Origin: Hyphomicrobiales bacterium
GTDB lineage: Bacteria > Pseudomonadota > Alphaproteobacteria > Rhizobiales > Xanthobacteraceae
NCBI GenBank assembly: GCA_021730985.1
Contig: JAKFYI010000027.1
Location: 1 to 64,000 of the forward strand
Direction of reading: 5' to 3'
Length of the DNA: 64,000 nt
Positions 49,332 to 58,551 of this stretch are shown one piece after another. Under the pieces are notes generated by a model. It worked only from the letters and a program-made list of their open reading frames with translations, was not told the origin of the DNA and ran no database searches. Position 1 is the first letter of the stretch; each line of letters opens with the position of its first letter. The position numbers were made by a program, and so were the translations under genes.

Positions 49332-50512
49332 ACGCCGAGAGCGGATTTGCCAACGACATGAACTTCGAGCTTCCGGAGGAAATCCGGATGCTGAAGGACA
49401 CGGTGCGCAAGTTCGTCGACAAGGAAATGATCCCGATCGAGCGCTCCGGCCGCGACGGCCACAAGCTGAAGCCCGAAGTGCGCGCCGATCTGGAATCCAA
49501 GGCGAAGGCGCTCGGCCTCAACGGCTACGACGTGCCGCAGGAATACGGCGGCCAGGGTCTCGGCATTCTCGCCAAGGTGATCGTGTGGAGCGAACTGGCG
49601 CGCAGCATCCTGCTGCCGACGCGCGGCCGCGACGTGTTCGGTCCCGCCGTCAGCCCGATCCTCTATCGCCTCAACGACGAGCAGAAGAAGAAGTACCTGC
49701 TGCCGACCATCCGCGGCGACTACAAATGGTGCCTGGCGCAGACCGAGCCTGACGCCGGCGGCGATCCGGGCGGCATGCGCACCACCGCGGTGCGCCAGGG
49801 CGACCACTACATCGTCAACGGCATGAAGCGGTTCATCACCGGCGCGGATGAGGCCGACTTCACGCAATTGATCGCGGCCACCGACCGCAGCAAGGGCTCG
49901 CGCGGCGGTATCTCCGCTTTCGTCGTCAGCATGAAGACGCCGGGCGTCAAGCTGGTGCGCGCGCAGGAGCTGGTGATCGACGACCGGCCGTGGGAGATCG
50001 CATTCGACAACGTCAAGGTGCCGGTCGAGGACCGCATCGGCGAGGAAGGCGAAGGCTTCAAGCACGCGCAGAACTGGATCAACCTCGGCCGCTTGCGTCA
50101 CGGCGCGCGCGGCATCGGCGTGATCGAGCGGTGCCTGGAGCTGGGCGCGGGCTACGCCAAGCAGCGCGTCACGTTCGGCAAGCCGCTGGCGGAGCGGCAG
50201 GCGGTGCAGTGGATGCTGGTGGACAGCTTCATGGAACTGCACCAGCTCAAGCTGATGGTCTACGACGCCGCCTGGAAATACGACCAGGGCCGCGACATCC
50301 GCACCGAAGCCTACATGGCCAAGATTTTCGGCGACACGCAGTCGTTCCTCGCCGCCGACCGCTGCATGGAAATCCACGGCGGCATGGGATTGGCCACCGA
50401 TCTGCCGATCGAGAAGCTCTGGCGCGACCAGCGCAGCATGATGATCACCGAGGGGCCGATCGAGATTCTGAAGATGGCGCTGGCCCGTCACGTACTGGGA
50501 GCCTACGGCTAA
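49328..50512 (+). CDS. Acyl-CoA dehydrogenase
   Basis: 394 residues; overlaps the synthetase gene by 4 bp (ATGA). Motifs: CLAQTEPDAGGDPGGMRTTA (FAD/substrate loop), NGMKRFITGADEADF, RQAVQWMLVDSFMELHQ and MEIHGGMGLATDLPIEKLWRDQRSMMITEGPIEI, with the C-terminal FAD-contact pattern and R-x-I/T-EG. It oxidises an acyl-CoA using FAD, passing electrons to ETF. Substrate may be an aromatic-side-chain acyl-CoA given neighbours. Confidence 0.9.
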   Translation: MNAESGFANDMNFELPEEIRMLKDTVRKFVDKEMIPIERSGRDGHKLKPEVRADLESKAKALGLNGYDVPQEYGGQGLGILAKVIVWSELARSILLPTRGRDVFGPAVSPILYRLNDEQKKKYLLPTIRGDYKWCLAQTEPDAGGDPGGMRTTAVRQGDHYIVNGMKRFITGADEADFTQLIAATDRSKGSRGGISAFVVSMKTPGVKLVRAQELVIDDRPWEIAFDNVKVPVEDRIGEEGEGFKHAQNWINLGRLRHGARGIGVIERCLELGAGYAKQRVTFGKPLAERQAVQWMLVDSFMELHQLKLMVYDAAWKYDQGRDIRTEAYMAKIFGDTQSFLAADRCMEIHGGMGLATDLPIEKLWRDQRSMMITEGPIEILKMALARHVLGAYG

Positions 50513-50558
50513 CGAGACAATTCTGATCGCAATCAACCGGAACATGGAGGAATGACTC

Positions 50559-51410
50559 ATGGCTGAATACAAATACGAGTTCGTCAACGTTCGGATTCGC
50601 GACGGCATCGCTTGGGCGGCTCTCAACCGCCCGGACAAGCGCAACGCCATGAGCCCGCAACTGCACTACGACATGGACGACGCGCTGCGGCGCCTCGAAA
50701 CCGACGACAACGTCAAGGTCGTGGTGGTGACCGGCGAAGGCGGCAACTTCAGCGCCGGCCAGGACCTGCAGAAGTTCTTCCGCGAGCTGGAGCGCAACCC
50801 GGAGGAGAAGAAGAAGGCGGCGGCCGCCGCCAACCGCTGGCGCTGGGAGCGGCTCTATCAGTACGACAAGCCGACCATCGCCATGGTGCACGGCTACTGC
50901 GTGGGCGGCGCGTTCATGCAATTGCTGGCCTGCGACTTCGCGATCGCAGCCGACGAGGCCACCTTCTCCCTCTCCGAGGTGAACTGGGGCATCCTGCCCG
51001 GCGCGCTGGTGTCGAAGGCGGTGATCGACACGGTGCTGCCGCGTCATGCGCTGTACTACGCCTGCCTCGGCGATCCGTTCGACGGCAAGGAGGCCGCGCG
51101 CATCGGCATGATCAATTTCTCCGTTCCGCTGAAGAAGCTGGAGGACGCGGTCACGGACCTCGCCGAGCGGCTGATGAAGAAGAGCCCCGCGGTGCTGCGC
51201 GCCACCAAGCAGGCCATCCGCCACTGCCGCACCATGGATGTGGCGCAGTCCTACGAGTATCTGGCCGCCAAGGGCCAGGCGATCCGGGCCGGCGACAAGG
51301 AGGATTCCTACAACACCGGGCTGCGCCAGTTTCTGGACGAGAAGTCCTACAAGCCGACCTACGAGCCGTTCAAGCTCGGCACCATGCTGACCGACCAGCG
51401 CAAGAAGTAG
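50559..51410 (+). CDS. p-Hydroxycinnamoyl-CoA hydratase/lyase-like protein (crotonase)
   Basis: 283 residues, crotonase fold. GIAWAALNRPDKRNAMSPQLHYDM, NFSAGQDLQKFFRE (oxyanion), YDKPTIAMVHGYCVGGAF and TFSLSEVNWGILPGALVSKAVIDTV match feruloyl-CoA hydratase/lyase (Fca/Ech) rather than ordinary enoyl-CoA hydratase; the Glu and Trp of LSEVNWG are conserved. The family converts hydroxycinnamoyl-CoA to an aldehyde and acetyl-CoA. The C-terminal EYLAAKGQ differs from DYLYAK of characterised enzymes, so specificity may differ. GGAGG box before the ATG; third gene of the operon. Confidence 0.82.
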   Translation: MAEYKYEFVNVRIRDGIAWAALNRPDKRNAMSPQLHYDMDDALRRLETDDNVKVVVVTGEGGNFSAGQDLQKFFRELERNPEEKKKAAAAANRWRWERLYQYDKPTIAMVHGYCVGGAFMQLLACDFAIAADEATFSLSEVNWGILPGALVSKAVIDTVLPRHALYYACLGDPFDGKEAARIGMINFSVPLKKLEDAVTDLAERLMKKSPAVLRATKQAIRHCRTMDVAQSYEYLAAKGQAIRAGDKEDSYNTGLRQFLDEKSYKPTYEPFKLGTMLTDQRKK

Positions 51411-51568
51411 CGGAAGTCCCGGCAATCCTCGCGCGTCTTCCGGCCGCGAGGATTGCCCACTTCCGCACTTTACTGGGACTTTCCGTCGCTATCCGTGACG
51501 TTCTTCCACTGTTACTGTCGCAGACATAAGCCGACGCAGAGCGGCCGACCCATCGGGAGGCTTGAGCC

Positions 51569-52651
51569 ATGTTTCGCAGGTATCTGATCGCCAGTGTCGC
51601 CGCGCTGACCGCCGCCGTCATTCCAGGCAGTGCGCTTGCCCAGATGTACAAGGGCAAGACGGTGACGATGATCATCAACTATCCGGCCGGCGGGCCGACC
51701 GACATCGAAGGCCGCATCATCGCGCATCACCTGCCCGCGCACATTCCAGGCAAGCCCACCGTCATCGTCAAGAACATGGGCGGCGCCGGCGGCATGATCG
51801 GCTCCAACTTCCTCGGCGAGATCGCCAAGGCCGACGGCGAGACGTTCGGCTTCTTCACCTGGAACCCGATCGCCGAGCTGCTCGGCGATCCCGGCATGCG
51901 GGTGCGGTTCTCCGCGTTCGAGCTTCTGGCCGGCGTGGAAAATCCGGTGGTGGTCTATGTCCGCAAGGACACGCCGCCCGGCCTCAACACCTCGGCGGAC
52001 CTGATGAAGACGAAAGAGGTGAAGGCGCTCTCGCTCGACACCCACAACACCAACACCGTCCATCAGGCGCTCGCGCTCGACGTGCTCGGCGTCAAGTTCA
52101 AGGCGGTGACCGGCTATAAGGGCCTGAAGGAGGTCGAGACCGCGATCCTGCAGAACGAAGGCCAGCTCGCCAACTCGTCGCTGCCCGGCTGGCGCGCCTC
52201 GATCGAGCCGACCATGGCCAAGCAGGGCATCGTCATCCCGCTGTGGCAGGTCGCTCCTCCCGGCAAGGGCGGCACCTATCCGCGCAGCAAGGTGGTGCCG
52301 GAGATCCAGACCTTCGAGGAGTATTACGCCAGCGTGAACCCGGGCAAGAAGCCGTCCGGCGTGCCCTATCAGGCGATGCGCGCCGCGATCGATGCGCAGA
52401 CTGCGATGTTCCGCACCTTCTTCATGCCGCCGAAGACCAACAAGGCGGCCGTCGTCACCATGCGGGCCGCGATCGAGTCCTTGTGGAAGGATGAGGCCTT
52501 CCTCAAGGACTACGCCAAGGCGGTGCGCTCCGATCCGGTGCTGGTGTCGGGCCAGGAAGGCGAAGCGATCATGGCAAGCCTCGCCAGCGTGGGGCCGGAC
52601 ATTAGAACTTTCCTGAAGGACTACGGAAACGACCTGCCGAAGCGCAAGTAG
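51569..52651 (+). CDS. Bug/TctC-family tripartite tricarboxylate receptor
   Basis: 360 residues. Signal peptide MFRRYLIASVAALTAAVIPGSALAQ, then VTMIINYPAGGPTDIEGRII, KNMGGAGGMIGSNFLG and a divergent C-half; longer than usual (about 325). The 158 bp upstream gap separates it from the hydratase gene and should carry its promoter. It is followed by a TctA-TctB fusion 53 bp later, so together they make a complete tripartite importer. Ligand may be an aromatic acid taken up for the adjacent CoA pathway. Confidence 0.85.
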   Translation: MFRRYLIASVAALTAAVIPGSALAQMYKGKTVTMIINYPAGGPTDIEGRIIAHHLPAHIPGKPTVIVKNMGGAGGMIGSNFLGEIAKADGETFGFFTWNPIAELLGDPGMRVRFSAFELLAGVENPVVVYVRKDTPPGLNTSADLMKTKEVKALSLDTHNTNTVHQALALDVLGVKFKAVTGYKGLKEVETAILQNEGQLANSSLPGWRASIEPTMAKQGIVIPLWQVAPPGKGGTYPRSKVVPEIQTFEEYYASVNPGKKPSGVPYQAMRAAIDAQTAMFRTFFMPPKTNKAAVVTMRAAIESLWKDEAFLKDYAKAVRSDPVLVSGQEGEAIMASLASVGPDIRTFLKDYGNDLPKRK

Positions 52652-52704
52652 ATCGCAAGTGCGGCAGCCCACCCTACACATGACCGGCAACGGAACTTGC
52701 GCGA

Positions 52705-54690
52705 ATGATTGATGCGGCCGTTGCGGGCCTGATTGCCGCGGTGGCGTGGCCGGCTGTCGGTTACCTGTTCCTCGGCATCGCGCTCGGCCTCTACTTCGGT
52801 GCGGTGCCCGGGCTGTCCGGCCTCACCGGCATGGCGATCCTGCTGCCGTTCACGTTCGGCATGGATCCGGTGTCGGCGTTCTCGTTCCTGCTCGGCATGT
52901 ACGCGGTCACCACAACGAGCGACAGCATCACCGCGATCCTGATCGGGGTGCCCGCGGGCGCCGCGGCGCAAGCCACCGTGCTCGACGGCTATCCGATGGC
53001 GAAACGCGGCGAGGCCGGACGCGCGTTCGGCGCAGCCTTCACCTGCTCGGCGATCGGCGGCGTGCTGGGCGGGCTGTTCATGGGCCTGTCGATCCCGATC
53101 GTGCAGCCGCTGGTGCTCTCGTTCGCCAAGCCCGAGTTCTTCATGCTGGGGCTGCTCGGCCTCACCATGGTCGGCTCGCTGAGCGGCCGCTCGGTGCTCA
53201 AGGGCATGACGGTCGCAGGGCTAGGCCTGCTGCTGTCGCAGATCGGCTACGCCGAGCAGATCGCGATCCCGCGCTACTGGTTCAACACCACCTACCTGCT
53301 CGACGGCCTGCCGCTGATCCCGGTGGTGCTCGGCCTGTTCTCGCTGCCGGAGCTGGTCGCGCTCGCGGTCAGCAACCGTTCGATCTCCGACGTGCCGCGC
53401 GCCACGATCTCCGGCGGCGGCATCATGGCCGGCGTGAAGGATTGCTTCATCCACTGGTGGCTGCTGCTGCGCTCGGCGGTGATCGGCATGTATATCGGCA
53501 TCCTGCCGGCGCTGGGCCCGACCATCGCCGACTGGGTGGCCTACGGCCACGCGGTGCAGAGCGCAAAGGACAAGTCGCAGTTCGGCAAGGGCGACGTGCG
53601 CGGCGTGATCGCCCCGGAGACCGCGAACAATTCGGTCAAGGGCGGCGACCTGGTGCCGACGGTGGCGTTCGGCATTCCCGGCAGCGCGGCGATGGCGATC
53701 CTGCTCGGCGCGTTCCTGATCCAGGGCCTCACGCCCGGACCGGAAATGCTGACCACCAAGCTGCACATCACCTTCAGCATGATGTGGACGCTGATCTTCG
53801 CCAACATCATCGGCGCGCTGCTGCTGATGGCATGGGCCAACCAGTTGCAGAAGATCGTCTTCGTGCCGGCCAACCTGATCCTGCCCGGCATCACCTTCTT
53901 CGTCCTGATCGGCGCCTGGACCGCCGGCAACAACATCGGAGACTGGATCACGCTGATCGTATTTGGGATCGTCGGACTGGTGATGAAGCGCGCCGGCTGG
54001 CCGCGCGCGCCGCTGATCCTCGGCTTCATCCTCGGCCGCATCATGGAAAACTCGCTGCACATCAGTATGCAGGCCTACGGCATGGACTGGATTTTCCGGC
54101 CGATCTGCCTTGCGATCCTGGCCGCGATCGTCATCACCATCTTCTATGCGGTGCGCTCGCACCTGCGGCTGAAGCGCGACACCACCACCGTCGAGGTTTC
54201 CGACGCGGAGGCCGGCGAGCCGAAACTGTCGCTCGGGCTTTCCATCGCGATCTGTGCGCTGCTGGTCTATGCGATCGTGACCGCATTCAACTGGCCGCCG
54301 ACCGTGCGGCTGTTTCCGCTGGCGTTCAGCATTCCGGCGCTGCTGCTGGCGGTGTTCGCGGTGTATTTCGACTGGCGCACGGTTCGCTTGGCACCGGCCG
54401 GGGCGCCATCGGCGGAACCGGCCGGCTTTGGCGGGTTCCCGGTGGAACTGATCCGCACCTTCAACTTCTTCGCCTGGATGGTCGGCGTCGTGATCGCAAC
54501 CGTGCTGCTCGGCCAGCACATCGTCATGCCGGCCTTCATCGCGCTCTATCTGCTGGTGTGGGGCGGCTACGGCTGGAAACTAGCGTTGAGTTACGCCGCC
54601 GCAGGCCTCGCCGTCCTGGTGGTGCTGTTCGACTACATGTCGCCGACGCTGTGGTATCCGGCGGTGCTGCTGCAATGGTGGAATGGCTGA
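52705..54690 (+). CDS. TctA-TctB fusion permease of a tripartite tricarboxylate transporter
   Basis: 661 residues. Residues 1-500 are TctA: PGLSGLTGMAILLPFTFGMDP, TSDSITAILIGVPAGAAAQATVLDGYPMAKRGEAGRAFGAAF, GPTIADWVAYGHAVQSAKD and APETANNSVKGGDLVPTVAFGIPGSAAMAILLGAF. Residues about 510-661 resemble TctB (four helices, LSIAICALLVYAIVTAF). TctA and TctB are usually separate genes. Membrane permease working with the upstream TctC receptor. Confidence 0.88.
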   Translation: MIDAAVAGLIAAVAWPAVGYLFLGIALGLYFGAVPGLSGLTGMAILLPFTFGMDPVSAFSFLLGMYAVTTTSDSITAILIGVPAGAAAQATVLDGYPMAKRGEAGRAFGAAFTCSAIGGVLGGLFMGLSIPIVQPLVLSFAKPEFFMLGLLGLTMVGSLSGRSVLKGMTVAGLGLLLSQIGYAEQIAIPRYWFNTTYLLDGLPLIPVVLGLFSLPELVALAVSNRSISDVPRATISGGGIMAGVKDCFIHWWLLLRSAVIGMYIGILPALGPTIADWVAYGHAVQSAKDKSQFGKGDVRGVIAPETANNSVKGGDLVPTVAFGIPGSAAMAILLGAFLIQGLTPGPEMLTTKLHITFSMMWTLIFANIIGALLLMAWANQLQKIVFVPANLILPGITFFVLIGAWTAGNNIGDWITLIVFGIVGLVMKRAGWPRAPLILGFILGRIMENSLHISMQAYGMDWIFRPICLAILAAIVITIFYAVRSHLRLKRDTTTVEVSDAEAGEPKLSLGLSIAICALLVYAIVTAFNWPPTVRLFPLAFSIPALLLAVFAVYFDWRTVRLAPAGAPSAEPAGFGGFPVELIRTFNFFAWMVGVVIATVLLGQHIVMPAFIALYLLVWGGYGWKLALSYAAAGLAVLVVLFDYMSPTLWYPAVLLQWWNG

Positions 54691-55102
54691 GCCGATGGCC
54701 CGTTCGCGCTCGTCACTCGGCCTGTTCGGCATCTTCGGCCGCTCGAGCGACCTGCGCCAGATGGACCAGGCGCTGCGGTCGGTGGACGTGCATCCCAGGC
54801 TGGTGCCCGAAGCGGTCAAGCTCACCGCAGTCGCACTGCTGAAGGATCACGCGATTGGGCCCGAGCCCGCGCCGCAATCCTACCGGGCGGCTGCGGAGAT
54901 CATCGGCTATTGCATGGTCGGCGCCGAGGGTTTCGCCGGCGCCAACGGGCCGGACCTGGTCCACGCCGCCGAACGCCGCATCGAGGCGGCGCTGCAAGCC
55001 CCCGAAGGCCTCGACGCCCAATTGGTGCTGCTGACCCTGCACGCCAAGATCATCCAGCCCAGCGTGGTGCACCAGTTCGAGCTGGATAGCTCAAGCGACT
55101 AA
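54683..55102 (+). CDS. Conserved hypothetical protein
   Basis: 139 residues, soluble, overlapping the end of tctA-B by 8 bp. Sequence includes GLFGIFGRSSDLRQMDQALRSVDVHPRLVPEAVKLT and AAAEIIGYCMVGAEGFAGANG. Helical. No family recognised; conserved in related genomes by impression. Coupling to tctAB may reflect transcription more than function. Confidence 0.65.
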   Translation: MAEPMARSRSSLGLFGIFGRSSDLRQMDQALRSVDVHPRLVPEAVKLTAVALLKDHAIGPEPAPQSYRAAAEIIGYCMVGAEGFAGANGPDLVHAAERRIEAALQAPEGLDAQLVLLTLHAKIIQPSVVHQFELDSSSD

Positions 55103-55302
55103 GCGCGGCCTCAGCGAGGCGGCCCCTGCCAGGTTGATGCAAATAGACTGATTTGTTTACGCTTTTGCATCAGCATCGGCCGCTGATTCTATCCCCGATG
55201 ACGCATCAGGCGGACATCGCCAAACACCGCCGAAGTGTACGGAAACCTCGTCACCAGCTATGATCTTCAAACTCCTCGGGGCGGCGGCGCACAGGTAAGT
55301 GT

Positions 55303-56376
55303 ATGCGTGTGGATGGAATTGCGGATCGTTGGCAGACCAGCCACGTTCTCAAGCGAGACGTATTCTCGACGGTAGAGCGCGGCCGCCTTACGACGCCCGC
55401 CGGCGAGGTGGATGGCGTGTTCCGCCACCTCGAACAAGTCCCGTGGTGGAGCCGGCTTGTCGCGCGTTTCCTGCTGTCGCGCGAACGGAAAGCGCTTCGA
55501 CACCTCGGTCAGTCCGGTATCGCGCCACCGCTTCTGGAGACCGGTAAATCTTGGCTGGTGCGGGGCTGGATCGACGGCGTCCCGCTGAATATCGCGCAAC
55601 CCCACGACGATCTTGCATATTTCCGATCGGCCAAAGCGGCGTTGCGCAAGTTGCACCGCCTTGGATTGTCTCACAACGATCTCGCCAAACCGCAGAACTG
55701 GATGCGGGGCAGCGATGGCCGCGCCTATCTGATCGATTTCCAACTCGCCACGCACTTTTCGCGCCGCAGCCGCCTGTTCCGGATCGCAGCCTATGAGGAC
55801 TTGCGCCACCTGCTCAAGCACAAGCGGCGTTACGCCGAATCGTCGCTGACGCCTTCCGAGCGTCGCGTCCTGGCCCGCAAGAGTCTGATTACGCGAATCT
55901 GGATGGCGACCGGAAAGAAGGTCTACATCTGGATCACGCGCGGACTGTTCAATTTCGTGGATCGCGAGGGCGGCGGGTTGCGGCTGATCGACGACGCGCC
56001 GTCGATCGCCGACCAACTCAGCGCCCACTCTGACGTGCGCGGCGTTGCAATCGTCTCGTATCCCTATCGGCGTACCGGGACAGGCCTCTATGCTTTCGTT
56101 GAGGCTGCGCCCGGCGTATCCGAGCGCGCCCTGATCGATTTTGTCGCCGACAAGCTCGGACATGGGATCGCGCCTGAGCAGTTGCAGATGGTGGACACGT
56201 TGCCGCGCCGCCCCAGCGGCGAGATACGCACCGAAATCTTGCAGCTGATCGCGTTGAACCAGATCGACCTCATCGCCCCGCTGATCGCGAACGAGACAGA
56301 GCGGTTGGCTGTCGCTCGCATCGTCGACGACCGCCGCAATCTGACCGATCGTCTCGAAGCAAATCTGCCTCATTGA
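55303..56376 (+). CDS. Kinase-like domain fused to a degenerate AMP-binding C-terminal domain
   Basis: 357 residues. Residues about 10-200 form a RIO/KdkA-type protein or lipopolysaccharide kinase fold: LVRGWIDGVPL, a catalytic loop GLSHNDLAKPQNW (124-133, HxD..N) and metal loop LIDFQLAT (143-150). A hydrophobic segment near 205-220 (KKVYIWITRGLFNFV) may touch the membrane. Residues about 230-325 resemble the AMP-binding_C domain of acyl-CoA synthetases (VRGVAIVSYPYRRTG, GLYAFVEAAPG), but the catalytic-lysine motif SGK reads SGEIRTEIL (E307). An N-terminal adenylating domain is absent. Probably a regulatory or glycan kinase. Confidence 0.75.
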   Translation: MRVDGIADRWQTSHVLKRDVFSTVERGRLTTPAGEVDGVFRHLEQVPWWSRLVARFLLSRERKALRHLGQSGIAPPLLETGKSWLVRGWIDGVPLNIAQPHDDLAYFRSAKAALRKLHRLGLSHNDLAKPQNWMRGSDGRAYLIDFQLATHFSRRSRLFRIAAYEDLRHLLKHKRRYAESSLTPSERRVLARKSLITRIWMATGKKVYIWITRGLFNFVDREGGGLRLIDDAPSIADQLSAHSDVRGVAIVSYPYRRTGTGLYAFVEAAPGVSERALIDFVADKLGHGIAPEQLQMVDTLPRRPSGEIRTEILQLIALNQIDLIAPLIANETERLAVARIVDDRRNLTDRLEANLPH

Positions 56377-56601
56377 ATTGGAAGCAAACTCCGCCTTCGC
56401 CGATGTCCTTTTGAGCGAAGCGGATATTTTGCAGGCCGCACTTTCCGAACTGTATTTTTGAGTTTACGGCCGAACGGGCGCCCTGCCCACGTTGACCGCG
56501 CGTGAAATTCCGCAAATTCGGCCTACATAACCGGGTAACCCGGGGCGCCGCGAACGTGTATGTTGCAGTGCGCTCGTGCCACGTCCGCTGTGAGAATGCC
56601 C

Positions 56602-56838
56602 ATGTCCGACTGCCTGCACTGCGACATCAATGAGCTGGTCGAGAAGCAGCTCGAGCGCGAAGGCGCCGACCTCGCCGATCTTGCGGCCCGGGTGGCCGAG
56701 AGCTTGGCCGACCTTATCCTGCTGGCGCCGGCCGCCGATCAGTCGAAGCTGATGGCCGACGCGCTGTCGAACCTGGGGCAGGCGTTCCTGGAAAAGAGCG
56801 GAGCGATCGAGGCCGACGAGTCGAGCCCGCGGCACTGA
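56602..56838 (+). CDS. Small hypothetical protein with CxxC
   Basis: 78 residues from ATG 56602 (ATG 56596 also possible). It begins SDCLHCDINELVEKQLERE; the CxxC may bind metal. The rest is acidic and helical, ending EADESSPRH. Related short proteins occur in Hyphomicrobiales by recollection. The 225 bp upstream of it (56377-56601) carry no other gene. Confidence 0.6.
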   Translation: MSDCLHCDINELVEKQLEREGADLADLAARVAESLADLILLAPAADQSKLMADALSNLGQAFLEKSGAIEADESSPRH

Positions 56839-56866
56839 CCCCGATCGCGCGCCGGGGCGCGAGCCA

Positions 56867-57259
56867 TCAAAAGCCGCGCCGCCGCACCTTCTTGGCCGCC
56901 TTGCGGGCGGCGTAACGGGCATCCCGCGCCGCCTTCTGCTCAAGCTCCAGCGCGGCCTCCTGGTCGGCCTTCTCGGCGGCGGCCCGGATGGCGGCCTCTT
57001 CGGCTTCGCGCTTGGTCTGCGCTTCCAGTTCGGCAGCGCGAGCCGCCTGCGCGGCCTGCTCGGCCCGCTGCTTCGCCTTGGCGGCTTCGCGCTCGGCGGC
57101 GCGCTGCTCGCGCGCCTCGTTCAGCGCCTGTCTCGCCTTGAGACGCTCTTCGACCGCAGGGCCTTCCGACGCGGCACGAAACCTGTCCAACATCGCCTTC
57201 TTGGCCGCCGCGGCGTTGCTCTGCCGCTCCTGCGGAGCAAGACCTTTATAGCCGCTCAT
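56867..57259 (-). CDS. DUF6481-like coiled-coil protein
   Basis: 130 residues, almost entirely Ala/Glu/Lys/Arg coiled coil (REQRAAEREAAKAKQRAEQAAQAARAAE) with a basic C-terminal tail RKAAKKVRRRGF. Start MSGYKGLAPQERQ. Such a composition is typical of the DUF6481 family. No enzymatic motif. Single gene. Confidence 0.7.
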   Translation of the reverse strand: MSGYKGLAPQERQSNAAAAKKAMLDRFRAASEGPAVEERLKARQALNEAREQRAAEREAAKAKQRAEQAAQAARAAELEAQTKREAEEAAIRAAAEKADQEAALELEQKAARDARYAARKAAKKVRRRGF

Positions 57260-57441
57260 TCAAACTCCCATTTTGTGCCGCTGATATATGACGTCTCGGA
57301 GGGCTTCCGCAAGGTCGCAAGCCTTGTCCTGCAAGGCTTCCGGTGCATGGCTGCCCGCGATTGGCTCGCCCGGCCCGGCGCGTTGACAGCCCGGTGGGCG
57401 CGACGCACCCTGATTTGAACGAAAACGATTTCGAGGTCGAG

Positions 57442-58548
57442 ATGAATCTCGGTTTCTTCACCATGCCGGTGCATCCGCAGGGGCGGAACTACGCCGAGAC
57501 CCTGAAGGAGGATCGCGAGGCGTTCATCCTCGCCGACCGGCTCGGCTACACCGAGGGCTACTGCGGGGAACATCTGACCGACGAGGTCGAGAACATCCCC
57601 AACAGCATGATGTTCATCGCCACGCTGCTGGGCGCGACCTCGCAGATCAAGCTCGGCACCGCTGTCATCAACCTGCCACACAGCCACCCTGCGATCGTCG
57701 CCTCCAACGCCGCGATGATCGACAACCTGTTCGAAGGCCGTTTCATCATGGGGATCGGCGCCGGCATCCTGCGCTCCGACGCCGAGGCGCTCGGCATTCT
57801 CGATCAGAACCGGCAGGAAATGTTCGTCGAGGCGATCGATCAGGTGCTGGCGATCTGGGCCGGCGAGCCGCCCTACAACATCAAGGGGAAATACTGGTCG
57901 GTCACAACGGAAAAGACACTGTGGCCCGAGGTCGGCGTGGGCTCCATCGTCAAGCCGTACCGGAAGCCGCATCCGCCGATCGTCGGCACCGCGTCCGACC
58001 CGGATTCGAAGGGCCTGATCGCGCTCGGCAAGCGCGGCTGGGGGCCGGTGTCGTCGAACCTGTTGCACACCAATCTCGTCGCCAACCACTGGACCAACTA
58101 CGCCAAGGGCGCCGCGGAAGGCGGGCACCCGGTTGACCGCTCGATCTGGCGCGTTGGCCGCTCGATCTTTGTCGCCGACGACGAGGCGACCGCGCGGAGC
58201 TACGGCGGAGACGACGAGAGAAGCCCTTACCGCTTCTACATGAGGCAGCTTCTCGCCAAGCTCGCGCGCTTCAAGCGCTTCGCCGGGTTCAAGAGCCGGC
58301 CCGATATGCCGGACGAGGCCATCACGCTGGATTATGTGGTGGAGAACATGGTGATCCGCGGCACGGTCAACAGCGTGGTCGACCAGATCCTGGCGATGCG
58401 CGAGAAGACCGGCGACTTCGGCACGCTGCTCTACTGCGGCAAGGACTGGACCGACGTGGGCCTGAGCCGCCGCTCGATGGAATTGATGGCGGAGAAGGTG
58501 ATGCCCGCGGTCAACGCCGCGATCAGGCGGAGTGTGGCTGCGGAGTAA
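57442..58548 (+). CDS. LLM-class flavin-dependent oxidoreductase
   Basis: 368 residues, luciferase-like TIM barrel. N-terminus MNLGFFTMPVHPQGRNY, then GYCGEHLTDE, IKLGTAVINLPHSHPA and GRFIMGIGAGILRSDAEALG, all usual in bacterial LLM monooxygenases using FMN or F420. The start at 57442 follows GAGGTCGAG. It converges with another LLM gene, 3 bp apart. Substrate not evident. Confidence 0.88.
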   Translation: MNLGFFTMPVHPQGRNYAETLKEDREAFILADRLGYTEGYCGEHLTDEVENIPNSMMFIATLLGATSQIKLGTAVINLPHSHPAIVASNAAMIDNLFEGRFIMGIGAGILRSDAEALGILDQNRQEMFVEAIDQVLAIWAGEPPYNIKGKYWSVTTEKTLWPEVGVGSIVKPYRKPHPPIVGTASDPDSKGLIALGKRGWGPVSSNLLHTNLVANHWTNYAKGAAEGGHPVDRSIWRVGRSIFVADDEATARSYGGDDERSPYRFYMRQLLAKLARFKRFAGFKSRPDMPDEAITLDYVVENMVIRGTVNSVVDQILAMREKTGDFGTLLYCGKDWTDVGLSRRSMELMAEKVMPAVNAAIRRSVAAE

Positions 58549-58551
58549 ACG

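Noticed and set aside
55136-55171. Inverted repeat GATGCAAA / TTTGCATC before the kinase fusion gene
   Set aside because: Looks like an operator, but there is one copy, a long 20 bp spacer and no regulator gene nearby; too weak to list.
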